This document shows positions 1 to 5,192 of a stretch of DNA of 20,032 nucleotides, piece after piece (the first letter of the stretch is position 1; every line of letters begins with the position of its first letter). Made by a program: the position numbers and the translations under genes. The DNA comes from a virus, in IMG/VR virus record IMGVR_UViG_3300032081_000312, positions 1-20,032 of that record; one strand, given 5' to 3'. The notes beneath the pieces are model-generated. The model made no database searches. It was not told the origin of the DNA and worked only from the letters and a program-made list of their open reading frames with translations.

Positions 1-21
1 CAACACCCTAGTGGTTTAAAT

Positions 22-306
22 ATGGACGAGAGAATGAAGCCTATGCGACCGAAAGCGCGTCCAGATTCTGTTATGGAACGTGGCGCTGTTAAACGCGGTA
101 ACAACGAGGCTAAACGCCGTTCTAAAGAGACTAAGCTGTTTAGTTATGGTGGAGACGTAAAGTATAAGGATGGAGGAAAAGTTTTTCCTGACTTAAACAA
201 CGACGGAGAGGTTACTCGTTCGGATATTCTAAAAGGCCGTGGAGTGGAAGGTTTTTACCAGGGTGGCGATGTGCGTTCGAACCCTAAGCGCGGAAAGTGT
301 TACTAA
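22..306 (+). CDS. Small basic protein with dockerin-like EF-hand loop
   Basis: 94-aa protein, function unknown. Residues 1-45 are rich in Lys and Arg. Residues 57-68 read DLNNDGEVTRSD, an almost ideal calcium-binding loop of the dockerin/EF-hand type: acidic or Asn/Thr ligands at loop positions 1, 3, 5, 9 and 12, with Gly at 6. It is followed by ILKGRGVEGF. Such loops followed by an ILKGRGV-like string are common in small marine phage proteins; whether they bind calcium is an inference. No cohesin partner is visible here. The ATG at 22 has a poor ribosome site, and the frame is open back to base 1, so the true start could lie upstream of the window. The stop overlaps the next start by one base (TAATG), suggesting translational coupling. 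Confidence 0.75.
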   Translation: MDERMKPMRPKARPDSVMERGAVKRGNNEAKRRSKETKLFSYGGDVKYKDGGKVFPDLNNDGEVTRSDILKGRGVEGFYQGGDVRSNPKRGKCY

Positions 307-659
307 TGGTTAACGTTATGATTAGCATTCTTCCGGACATGCCGGGCAACCTTCTAGAAGACATTGAGGAGGTAGATACAGACGACATCTGCCCTCTTGC
401 CACACAAGACGAGACTATTAACGAAGAGAACCGAAACATTGCAGTTGCGTCACACAACTATCGTGGCCCTAATACAAGCACTGCGTTTCGGAACGACGAA
501 TCTTGCGGGTCTTGTGTTTTTTATGATGTGTCTGACGAAACGCTAGAGTGCATTGGGGACGAATCTGGCAAGCTGGGTTATTGTCGATCTTTTGACTTTG
601 TGTGTATGTCTAAGAATACATGTGACATGTGGATGGAAGACTACAAGGACAATATGTGA
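306..659 (+). CDS. Cys-rich protein, HiPIP-like iron-sulfur candidate
   Basis: 117-aa acidic protein. Cysteines lie at residues 29, 67, 70, 82, 93, 100 and 106. The pattern SCGSC (67/70), GYC (93) and TCDMW (106) resembles small phage proteins annotated as high-potential iron-sulfur-like, in which four Cys would hold one cubane cluster. That assignment comes from recalled family patterns and is tentative; a zinc site or disulfides fit the spacing as well. The ATG at 306 is chosen over the GTG at 297 because it overlaps the upstream stop by one base and has GGAAAG eight bases upstream; the ATG at 318 is a weaker alternative. No signal peptide or membrane segment is visible. Its stop overlaps the next start by one base. 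Confidence 0.8.
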   Translation: MVNVMISILPDMPGNLLEDIEEVDTDDICPLATQDETINEENRNIAVASHNYRGPNTSTAFRNDESCGSCVFYDVSDETLECIGDESGKLGYCRSFDFVCMSKNTCDMWMEDYKDNM

Positions 660-871
660 TGGACCTTGTAGATTTAGCGCATCACTTGTATAGAAAAATA
701 GAAGAGCGCCAGAACGACATTTCTGATGCTCTTTCTCACGGTGCTGTAAAGGACTGGGAGCAGTATAAAATGTCTGTGGGCGAGATACGGGGCCTCTCGT
801 TTGCAAGAGACGAAATTAAGGCCCTGCTGAATGGATACGTAGACGATGTCGAAGACACTTTATCTTCCTGA
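659..871 (+). CDS. Conserved-type small phage protein of unknown function
   Basis: 70-aa protein that looks mostly alpha-helical: LAHHLYRKIEERQNDISDAL, then a middle part with WEQYKMSVGEIRGLSFARDEIKAL. The segment 'Y-x3-VGEIRGLSFA' is like small proteins often found just before capsid genes in marine phages; no function is known to me. The ATG at 659 shares its first base with the upstream stop (TGATG), so I prefer it to an in-frame ATG at 629 inside the previous gene. Its last 26 bases overlap the start of the GroES-like gene in another frame. Confidence 0.75.
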   Translation: MDLVDLAHHLYRKIEERQNDISDALSHGAVKDWEQYKMSVGEIRGLSFARDEIKALLNGYVDDVEDTLSS

Positions 872-1331
872 CCACGTTGCGCAGAAAATTAACAAAGGAA
901 GGGAAGAGGCGAAAGCTGATCCTGATACTTTGAAAAGCGCATATGTTGACTCTAGTCAACGGGTTTTAGACCCTACCCTCTTAGAAAAACCTTTGCTTGA
1001 ACGACTCCCGCAACCTACTGGTTGGCGGGTTTTAGTTATGCCGTACCAAGGCAAATCTAAAACATCGAGCGGGTTGTACATTCCCGATGAGATTCGGGAG
1101 CGTGAAAGCGTAGCTACAGTCGTGGCGTACGTTATGAAACTTGGGCCATTGGCATATAAAGACCCCGACAAGTTTGGGGATTGTGAGCCGTGGTGCAAAG
1201 AAGGCCAGTGGGTATGCATTGGTCGTTATTCTGGTTCTAGGTTTAAAATTGATGGCGGGGAGGTCCGCATCATTAATGACGACGAAGTCATTGCCACCCT
1301 TTTAGAACCAGATGACATTAAACACGTTTGA
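846..1331 (+). CDS. GroES-like co-chaperonin (Cpn10 family)
   Basis: 161-aa protein. About 58 N-terminal residues of unknown role are followed by a GroES-like beta-barrel: GWRVLVMPYQ (59-68) matches the first strand, GKSKTSSGLYIPDEIRE (69-85) occupies the place of the GroEL-binding mobile loop, ESVATVVAYVMKLGP (87-101) matches the 'GxVxAVGxG' part, and GQWVCIGRYSGSRFKIDGGE (120-139) with VRIINDDEVIATL matches the C-terminal strands. Bacterial GroES has about 97 residues, so the extra length is mostly N-terminal. By family it would cap host GroEL and alter the chamber for folding phage proteins, as T4 gp31 does for gp23. Its place directly before scaffold and capsid genes fits that role. No GroEL gene is visible. 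The start at 846 has only a weak ribosome site and overlaps the previous gene by 26 bases. Confidence 0.88.
   Translation: MSKTLYLPDHVAQKINKGREEAKADPDTLKSAYVDSSQRVLDPTLLEKPLLERLPQPTGWRVLVMPYQGKSKTSSGLYIPDEIRERESVATVVAYVMKLGPLAYKDPDKFGDCEPWCKEGQWVCIGRYSGSRFKIDGGEVRIINDDEVIATLLEPDDIKHV
1007..1033 (+). other. Terminator-like hairpin inside the GroES-like gene
   Basis: CCCGCAACC (1007-1015), loop TACT, then GGTT, one bulged G and GCGGG (1020-1029) form a nine-pair stem, followed directly by TTTT (1030-1033). The shape is that of a weak rho-independent terminator, but it lies within codons for the start of the GroES domain (LPQPTGW). It could attenuate transcription into the head genes or be a by-product of coding. 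Confidence 0.4.
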
Positions 1332-1341
1332 GGATAGCGTT

Positions 1342-2235
1342 ATGGCAGAAGAAAACATGGAAGAGCAGGAGATTGTTGTTGAAACGGAAGATACTTCGGA
1401 AGAAGTAGAAGATTCCGTATCACTTGAAAGTTCTCCAGAGGAGCCGGCAAAAGAGCAGAGCTCCGATGAGTTAGAGTCCTACAGCAAGAATGTTCAAGGT
1501 AGGATTAAAAAACTGACGGAAAAATACCGTCAGGAGGAACGAGATAAGGCAGAGGCCGTTAGGTTATCTCAACAGCTTATTGAAGAAAACAAGAAGCTAA
1601 AGTCTCGTGTTCAAAATTTGGATAGTGGTTACTTAAACGAGTACAACAACAGGCTTCAGTCTCAAGAGACCACTGCAAAAGAACTTTACCGGCAGGCTTA
1701 CGAGTCTGGCGATACAGACAAGATGATAGAGGCTCAACAGCTAATATCCAATCTGGCTGTTGAAAAACAGAGGTACACTGCTGCTAAGTCACGTGCAGAG
1801 TCTGAGGCGAAACTGCAAGTTGAACGGCAAAAGGCGCCACAACAACAGCAGCAACAGCAACAGGCCGCTCCACCGGTAAAACCGGATCCTAGGGCTGAGA
1901 AGTGGGCAGGCAAAAACGATTGGTTTGGTAACGATAGGGTCATGACGACCGCAGCGTTTGCTATTCATCAGCAACTCGTCGAGGACGAAGGGTTTGACCC
2001 AATGACCGATGAGTACTATACTGAAATCGATAGCCGCATGCGGACAGAATTTCCGCATAAGTTTCAAGCGGCTAAAAAATCGGGTGGGGGAAGCCAGGTC
2101 GCTTCTGCTAGTTCCTCCGCATCCCGCAGTGCAAAACAGGGGCGCAGGTCGGTCAAGTTATCGCATTCACAAGTCGCAATAGCAAAAAAACTTGGCGTAC
2201 CTCTCGAAGAATACGCTAAGTTTGTGAAGGATTAA
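1342..2235 (+). CDS. Capsid assembly scaffolding-like protein
   Basis: 297-aa protein with the build of a phage scaffold: a very acidic N-terminus (1-45), a long charged helical/coiled-coil region (about 45-165), a run of eight Gln (167-174), a Pro-rich linker, then a conserved-looking segment AEKWAGKNDWFGNDRV (185-200) continuing to FDPMTDEYYTEIDSRMRTEF (218-237), a Ser/Gly linker and a basic C-terminal helix SQVAIAKKLGVPLEEYAKFV. That AEKW...EFPHKF segment is characteristic of scaffold-type proteins next to marine phage capsid genes. Expected role: it co-assembles with MCP into the prohead and then leaves; the basic C-terminus would be the shell contact. The ATG at 1342 has GAGG at 1330-1333 and is preferred to an in-frame ATG at 1312 inside the previous gene. 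No protease motif seen. Confidence 0.82.
   Translation: MAEENMEEQEIVVETEDTSEEVEDSVSLESSPEEPAKEQSSDELESYSKNVQGRIKKLTEKYRQEERDKAEAVRLSQQLIEENKKLKSRVQNLDSGYLNEYNNRLQSQETTAKELYRQAYESGDTDKMIEAQQLISNLAVEKQRYTAAKSRAESEAKLQVERQKAPQQQQQQQQAAPPVKPDPRAEKWAGKNDWFGNDRVMTTAAFAIHQQLVEDEGFDPMTDEYYTEIDSRMRTEFPHKFQAAKKSGGGSQVASASSSASRSAKQGRRSVKLSHSQVAIAKKLGVPLEEYAKFVKD
1840..1863 (+). repeat. CAA/CAG microsatellite encoding Gln8
   Basis: Eight consecutive Gln codons (a mix of CAA and CAG) in the scaffold gene, directly before a Pro-rich linker. Such tracts can change length by slippage; here it joins the coiled-coil half to the conserved C-terminal half. Confidence 0.85.
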
Positions 2236-2238
2236 AAA

Positions 2239-2700
2239 ATGGCAGACACTAGAACTCCGCGCAAGAGCGCGACACGCGAAACAGAAACGCGCAGAAAACC
2301 CTGGGCACCGCCCAGTCACCTTGCCGCACCATCCGCACCTGATGGGTTCGTACATCGATGGATTCGAGTCTCAATGCGAGGCGAAGAAGATAAGATGAAC
2401 GTAAACGCTAAGTTGCGTGAAGGTTGGGAACCCGTTCGCAAGGACGAGTATCCAGATTACGAGGCCCCTGTTATCGACGATGGTCGTTATGAGGGCGTTA
2501 TAGGTCAAGGTGGCTTAATGTTGTGCCGTATACCTGAAGAAACAGCCGCTGAAAGAACTGCATATTACGGGGGCAGGACCCGCGAACAGATGACCGCTGT
2601 AGATCAGGACCTTATGAAGGAACAACATCCTTCAATGCCGATTCAAAACAATCGGCAAAGTCGTGTAACTTTCGGAGGCCGCGAACGCGACTCCGAGTAA
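2239..2700 (+). CDS. Head-module protein of unknown function
   Basis: 153-aa, mostly hydrophilic protein between scaffold and decoration genes. The N-terminus (1-22) is rich in Arg, Thr and Lys; then APPSHLAAPSAPDGFVHRWI, a middle part with NAKLREGWEPVRKDEYPDYE, and an IGQGGLMLCRIPEETAAER segment. The C-terminus is polar. I recognise the 'HRWIR...REGWEPVR...GLMLCRIPEE' arrangement from proteins beside marine phage capsid genes, but no function has been tied to it. Position suggests a minor head or assembly role. AAGGA at 2227-2231 sits seven bases before the ATG; the gap from the scaffold stop is three bases. The last 65 bases hold two hairpins described separately. Confidence 0.75.
   Translation: MADTRTPRKSATRETETRRKPWAPPSHLAAPSAPDGFVHRWIRVSMRGEEDKMNVNAKLREGWEPVRKDEYPDYEAPVIDDGRYEGVIGQGGLMLCRIPEETAAERTAYYGGRTREQMTAVDQDLMKEQHPSMPIQNNRQSRVTFGGRERDSE
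2636..2696 (+). other. Two consecutive hairpins before the decoration and MCP genes
   Basis: The first is a perfect 8-bp stem: TGCCGATT (2636-2643), loop CAAAAC, AATCGGCA (2650-2657). The second pairs TCGGAG (2672-2677) with CTCCGA (2691-2696) and CGC with GCG inside it around a four-base loop. Both lie at the end of the coding sequence, just before the strong ribosome site at 2704. No T-run follows, so they are not ordinary terminators. mRNA processing or 5'-end protection of the head-gene transcript is an inference. Confidence 0.45.
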
Positions 2701-2717
2701 TTTAGAGGATTGCTACA

Positions 2718-3353
2718 ATGGCAAACACTAACGGTGCATTCGGACTTCGTCCGGTTGGCGTAGTCGGTCAGGCTGCGAACACCACTGGTGCGACCGAGTA
2801 TCGTATCGCCTCTGGAAACACTAACGCGATCTATCAAGGTTCTCCTGTTATCCCGCTTTCAACTGGCTTTATTGACATTGTTGGCGCGGCTGCAGGGGGA
2901 ACTGTAGGTCTAGTTGGTGTGTTCTGGGGATGCGAATACGTTTCGTCGACCACTGGTGAGAAGATTTTCTCAAACTACTGGCCCGGTTCTGGCGCGGATT
3001 CTAATCATCCCGTCAAGGCTTTTGTGTATGACAACCCAATGCAAACATTTGTCATCACATCTGACGGTACATTGACAGACGAAGCAACTGCTCGTGGTCA
3101 TGTATTTGCAAACGCTAACTTTGCAACAGCTACAAGTGGTTCAACAACCACAGGTATCTCTTCTGCTAAATTGGCTGTAAGCACTATCGCTGTCACCGCT
3201 GCGCTTCACTTGCGCATCATGGGGATTCAGGACGACCCTGAGAACCAAGACTTCACTGCGGCTGGCGTTCCATTACTTGTTCGACTGAATAACAGTTTCA
3301 ATTCCGCTAATGGTGCGATTGTAGCTGGTACTCCTTCGACTACTGGCGTTTAA
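2718..3353 (+). CDS. Capsid decoration-like structural protein
   Basis: 211-aa protein, rich in Gly, Ala, Thr and Val, with low charge. It starts MANTNGAFGLRPVGVVGQ, a start typical of a family of phage head proteins (decoration or stabilising) encoded directly upstream of the capsid gene. A middle segment IYQGSPVIPLSTGFIDIVG followed by VGVFWGCEYV suggests a beta-barrel, and the rest is also beta-rich. Expected role: binds the outer shell surface and stabilises it; a role as head fibre base cannot be excluded. GAGGA at 2704-2708, nine bases before the ATG, supports the start. The stop codon lies inside the ribosome site of MCP, so the two should be translationally coupled. Confidence 0.75.
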   Translation: MANTNGAFGLRPVGVVGQAANTTGATEYRIASGNTNAIYQGSPVIPLSTGFIDIVGAAAGGTVGLVGVFWGCEYVSSTTGEKIFSNYWPGSGADSNHPVKAFVYDNPMQTFVITSDGTLTDEATARGHVFANANFATATSGSTTTGISSAKLAVSTIAVTAALHLRIMGIQDDPENQDFTAAGVPLLVRLNNSFNSANGAIVAGTPSTTGV

Positions 3354-3359
3354 GGAGGT
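3352..3359 (+). promoter_or_regulatory. Very strong Shine-Dalgarno of the major capsid gene
   Basis: AAGGAGGT is a full match to the 16S rRNA 3' end, seven bases before the MCP ATG at 3367, and stronger than the other ribosome sites here. CTCCTT at 3331-3336 can pair with AAGGAG of this site (six pairs, 15-nt loop), so ribosomes finishing the decoration gene might be needed to expose it. Confidence 0.8.
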
Positions 3360-3366
3360 CTAACAA

Positions 3367-4281
3367 ATGGCTATTTCACGCGCACAATTAGCGAAAGAGC
3401 TAGAACCAGGCCTCAACGCTTTGTTCGGTATGGAGTACTCTCGGTACGAAAACCAACACGCTGAGATTTATACAACAGAATCTTCCGATCGAGCATTCGA
3501 AGAAGAAGTGATGTTGTCTGGATTTGGCGCAGCACCAACCAAATCGGAAGGTTCTGCAATTAACTTTGACGACGCTAACGAAGCATACACTGCTCGTTAC
3601 AACCACGAAACAGTAGCGTTGGCATTCTCTATCACAGAGGAAGCAGTCGAAGACAATCTTTATGATCGTCTTGGTTCACGTTATACTCGTGCTTTGGCTC
3701 GTTCAATGGCTCACTCAAAGCAAGTTAAGGCTGCTGCAGTTCTTAACAACGCATTTACTGCCGGCGCAACTGCTGGTGGTGACGGTGTTGCTTTGTGTGC
3801 AACTGACCACCCACTTACTTCGGGCGGAACGTTTGCCAACGAACCATCAGTAGCTGCAGATTTGAACGAAACATCTCTTGAAGATGCTTTGATCAACATC
3901 GCAGGTTTTGTTGATGAGCGTGGTCTTAAAGTCGCATTACGCGGCATGAAGTTGATCCTTCCACGTCAACTGCAATTTGTTGCAGAGCGTTTGATGGTTT
4001 CCAACTTGCGTGTTGGTACAGCGGACAATGATACAAACGCACTGCGTTCAATGGGTATGTTGCCTAACGGTTATGCCGTTAACGACTTCCTCACTGATCC
4101 AGACGCGTTTTTCATCCTGACAGACGCACCTCGTGGGTTCATCCACTTTGAGCGCACACCGATGTCAACCGGCATGGAAGCCGATTTTGACACAGGTAAC
4201 ATGCGCTTTAAGGCTCGTGAACGCTACAGCTTCGGCTTTAGTGATCCACGTGCTGTATTTGGTTCTCCGGGCGCAGCGTAA
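3367..4281 (+). CDS. Major capsid protein, Mu gpT-like HK97-fold
   Basis: 304-aa shell subunit. The N-terminal arm ELEPGLNALFGMEY (11-24) leads to a segment with FEEEVMLSGFGAAPTKSEG, then the core with YNHETVALAFSITEEAVEDN and LGSRYTRALARSMAHSKQVK; further on come PRQLQFVAERLM and the C-terminal part with MRFKARERYSFGFSDPRAVF. This order matches the Mu major-head-subunit (gpT) type of HK97-fold capsid proteins that is very common in marine phage genomes. It assembles on the scaffold into the icosahedral prohead. Length is normal for the family. I see no N-terminal delta domain. High expression is expected: full Shine-Dalgarno upstream and a strong terminator directly downstream. Confidence 0.92.
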   Translation: MAISRAQLAKELEPGLNALFGMEYSRYENQHAEIYTTESSDRAFEEEVMLSGFGAAPTKSEGSAINFDDANEAYTARYNHETVALAFSITEEAVEDNLYDRLGSRYTRALARSMAHSKQVKAAAVLNNAFTAGATAGGDGVALCATDHPLTSGGTFANEPSVAADLNETSLEDALINIAGFVDERGLKVALRGMKLILPRQLQFVAERLMVSNLRVGTADNDTNALRSMGMLPNGYAVNDFLTDPDAFFILTDAPRGFIHFERTPMSTGMEADFDTGNMRFKARERYSFGFSDPRAVFGSPGAA

Positions 4282-4303
4282 GTTTGCACTCATCACCAAA
4301 GTT

Positions 4304-4340
4304 AAGGGGCGGTCTTCGGATCGCCTCTTTCTTTTTATTT
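4304..4340 (+). terminator. Rho-independent terminator after the capsid gene
   Basis: An 11-bp stem (two G-U pairs), 4304-4314 with 4319-4329, is capped by the very stable TTCG tetraloop and followed by a T-rich tract ending at 4340. It lies 23 bases after the MCP stop and would end the head-gene transcript, or reduce read-through into the neck and tail genes. Confidence 0.9.
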
Positions 4341-4343
4341 AGA

Positions 4344-4441
4344 CCTAGTATATTCTGTTGCCACTAGGGCAAACATCAGCTTTGTAGACAGGTTTCCGCC
4401 CTCCTGACGTTGCATAGACTACAAAGCGAATCCTTATGCAA
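4344..4441 (+). promoter_or_regulatory. Candidate structured 5' leader RNA (interlocking inverted repeats)
   Basis: The 171-bp gap 4282-4452 is the largest non-coding stretch. After the terminator it holds four perfect inverted repeats: CCTAGT/ACTAGG (4344-4349, 4363-4368), AGGGC/GCCCT (4366-4370, 4398-4402), GCTTTGTAG/CTACAAAGC (4379-4387, 4419-4427) and TTGCATA/TATGCAA (4410-4416, 4435-4441). The 9-bp pair joins the loop of the second to the loop of the fourth, a pseudoknot or kissing-loop layout; the first and second exclude each other. The last arm touches the ribosome site AAGGG (4441-4445) of the gene at 4453. Seen: the repeats. Inferred: a folded leader that controls translation. I match it to no known riboswitch, and see no convincing promoter; TATATT at 4349-4354 lacks a good -35. 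Confidence 0.45.
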
Positions 4442-4452
4442 AGGGTACTAAA

Positions 4453-4677
4453 ATGGCTTCAACTACATTTTCAGGTCCAGTGACCTCAACCGCTGGTTTT
4501 GTTGGCGACATCAAAGTTCCAACCTATACTGTTGCTTCTGCTCCTTCCGCCGCTACTGCAGGCGCAGGTACACTTGTTTATGTTTCTAACGGTGCGGCTG
4601 GTTCACCTATTTTGGCCTTCTCTGACGGGACCGATTGGAAGCGTTCTGATACAGGTGCCACAATCGCAGCGGCATAG
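4453..4677 (+). CDS. Small beta-rich virion-type protein
   Basis: 74-aa protein, rich in Ala, Thr, Ser and Gly. It begins MASTTFSGPVTSTAGFVG and carries GTLVYVSNGAAGSPILAFSD, then GTDWKRSDTGATI. This 'GTLVYVSNGAxGxPxxAFSDGTxWxRxDTG' string also occurs at tail-fibre ends and in small structural proteins of marine phages, where it looks like a trimerising or capping beta motif; that role is an inference. It is the first gene after the terminator and structured leader. Start supported by AAGGG at 4441-4445, seven bases upstream. Confidence 0.75.
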   Translation: MASTTFSGPVTSTAGFVGDIKVPTYTVASAPSAATAGAGTLVYVSNGAAGSPILAFSDGTDWKRSDTGATIAAA

Positions 4678-4688
4678 AGGGCTAGCTT

Positions 4689-4898
4689 ATGAGTAGGTTT
4701 AAAGCACCTTCAGCAGAAGAACTCGCACGGCGCGGACTAAATCCTGATGGCTCTCCCATCAAGACAACTAAAGTTCGTGCGCGAAACGAGAACGGAACAC
4801 TTAAAGCAGATGACCCATCTACGCCTGATGTAAATGAGGCGTGGACGGATGCACCTGTTAAAAAGAAACGTGTTCGTCCTCCCAAGAAAAAGGGATAA
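4689..4898 (+). CDS. Small Lys/Arg-rich protein, unknown
   Basis: 69-aa hydrophilic protein. It begins MSRFKAPSAEELARRGLNPDG, has an acidic middle (DDPSTPDVNEAW) and a strongly basic end with VKKKRVRPPKKKG. It looks mainly disordered. I recognise no domain; the basic tail could bind nucleic acid or an acidic partner. GAGGG at 4677-4681 supports the start; it sits 11 bases after the previous stop and three before the next start. Confidence 0.65.
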   Translation: MSRFKAPSAEELARRGLNPDGSPIKTTKVRARNENGTLKADDPSTPDVNEAWTDAPVKKKRVRPPKKKG

Positions 4899-4901
4899 AC
4901 C

Positions 4902-5183
4902 ATGGCAGGTCCAGTAACTGCACATAATTGGGTTCAAGGCACCGCGGCAGCGATTGTTGGTCCTACCCGTTCGCGTCTTCGTCAGGTAGTTATATACGCT
5001 GCCGCAGCCGGCGCGTTCACTCTTAAAAACGGTAGCGCATCTGGGGGCACTTTGCTCACGCAGACGTTCCCTACGGGTCATCATGTTATGAACATTCCTG
5101 ACGATGGCATCATTGCCTCTGAAGGTGTTTATGTCTCGGCCTTTACAGGGGCCGCAAACCAACTGACAATTATTTTGTCGTAA
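4902..5183 (+). CDS. Small beta-rich structural-type protein
   Basis: 93-aa protein, rich in Ala, Gly and Thr, probably a compact beta-sandwich: RLRQVVIYAAAAGAFTLKNG, then a TLLTQTFPTG segment, MNIPDDGIIASEGVYVSAF and QLTIILS at the end. The last part resembles head or tail accessory proteins with a 'DGI-xSxGVYVxxxxxxxLTIxL' ending, seen in marine phages. Function not known; a small virion protein is likely from position and composition. AAGGGAT directly upstream supports the start. Confidence 0.65.
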   Translation: MAGPVTAHNWVQGTAAAIVGPTRSRLRQVVIYAAAAGAFTLKNGSASGGTLLTQTFPTGHHVMNIPDDGIIASEGVYVSAFTGAANQLTIILS

Positions 5184-5192
5184 GAGGTTTTA

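Noticed and set aside
1-21. End of an upstream gene (TAG at 9-11)
   Set aside because: Only three codons would be in the window and the frame of the 94-aa gene is also open here, so neither reading can be supported.
1734-1943. Minus-strand frame with a Cys run opposite the scaffold
   Set aside because: The Cys run is just the complement of the CAA/CAG Gln tract read in another frame.
4341-4390. Sigma70-type promoter (TATATT at 4349-4354, or TTGCCA at 4358-4363 as -35)
   Set aside because: Neither element has a matching partner at proper spacing; a phage-specific promoter cannot be excluded but is not readable from this sequence.
4341-4452. tRNA or known riboswitch in the gap
   Set aside because: No cloverleaf, no T-loop GTTCRAN pattern, and no match by eye to the conserved cores of riboswitches I know.
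4737-5162. 141-codon minus-strand open frame
   Set aside because: It lies opposite two well-supported plus-strand genes with ribosome sites; its protein has no recognisable pattern.
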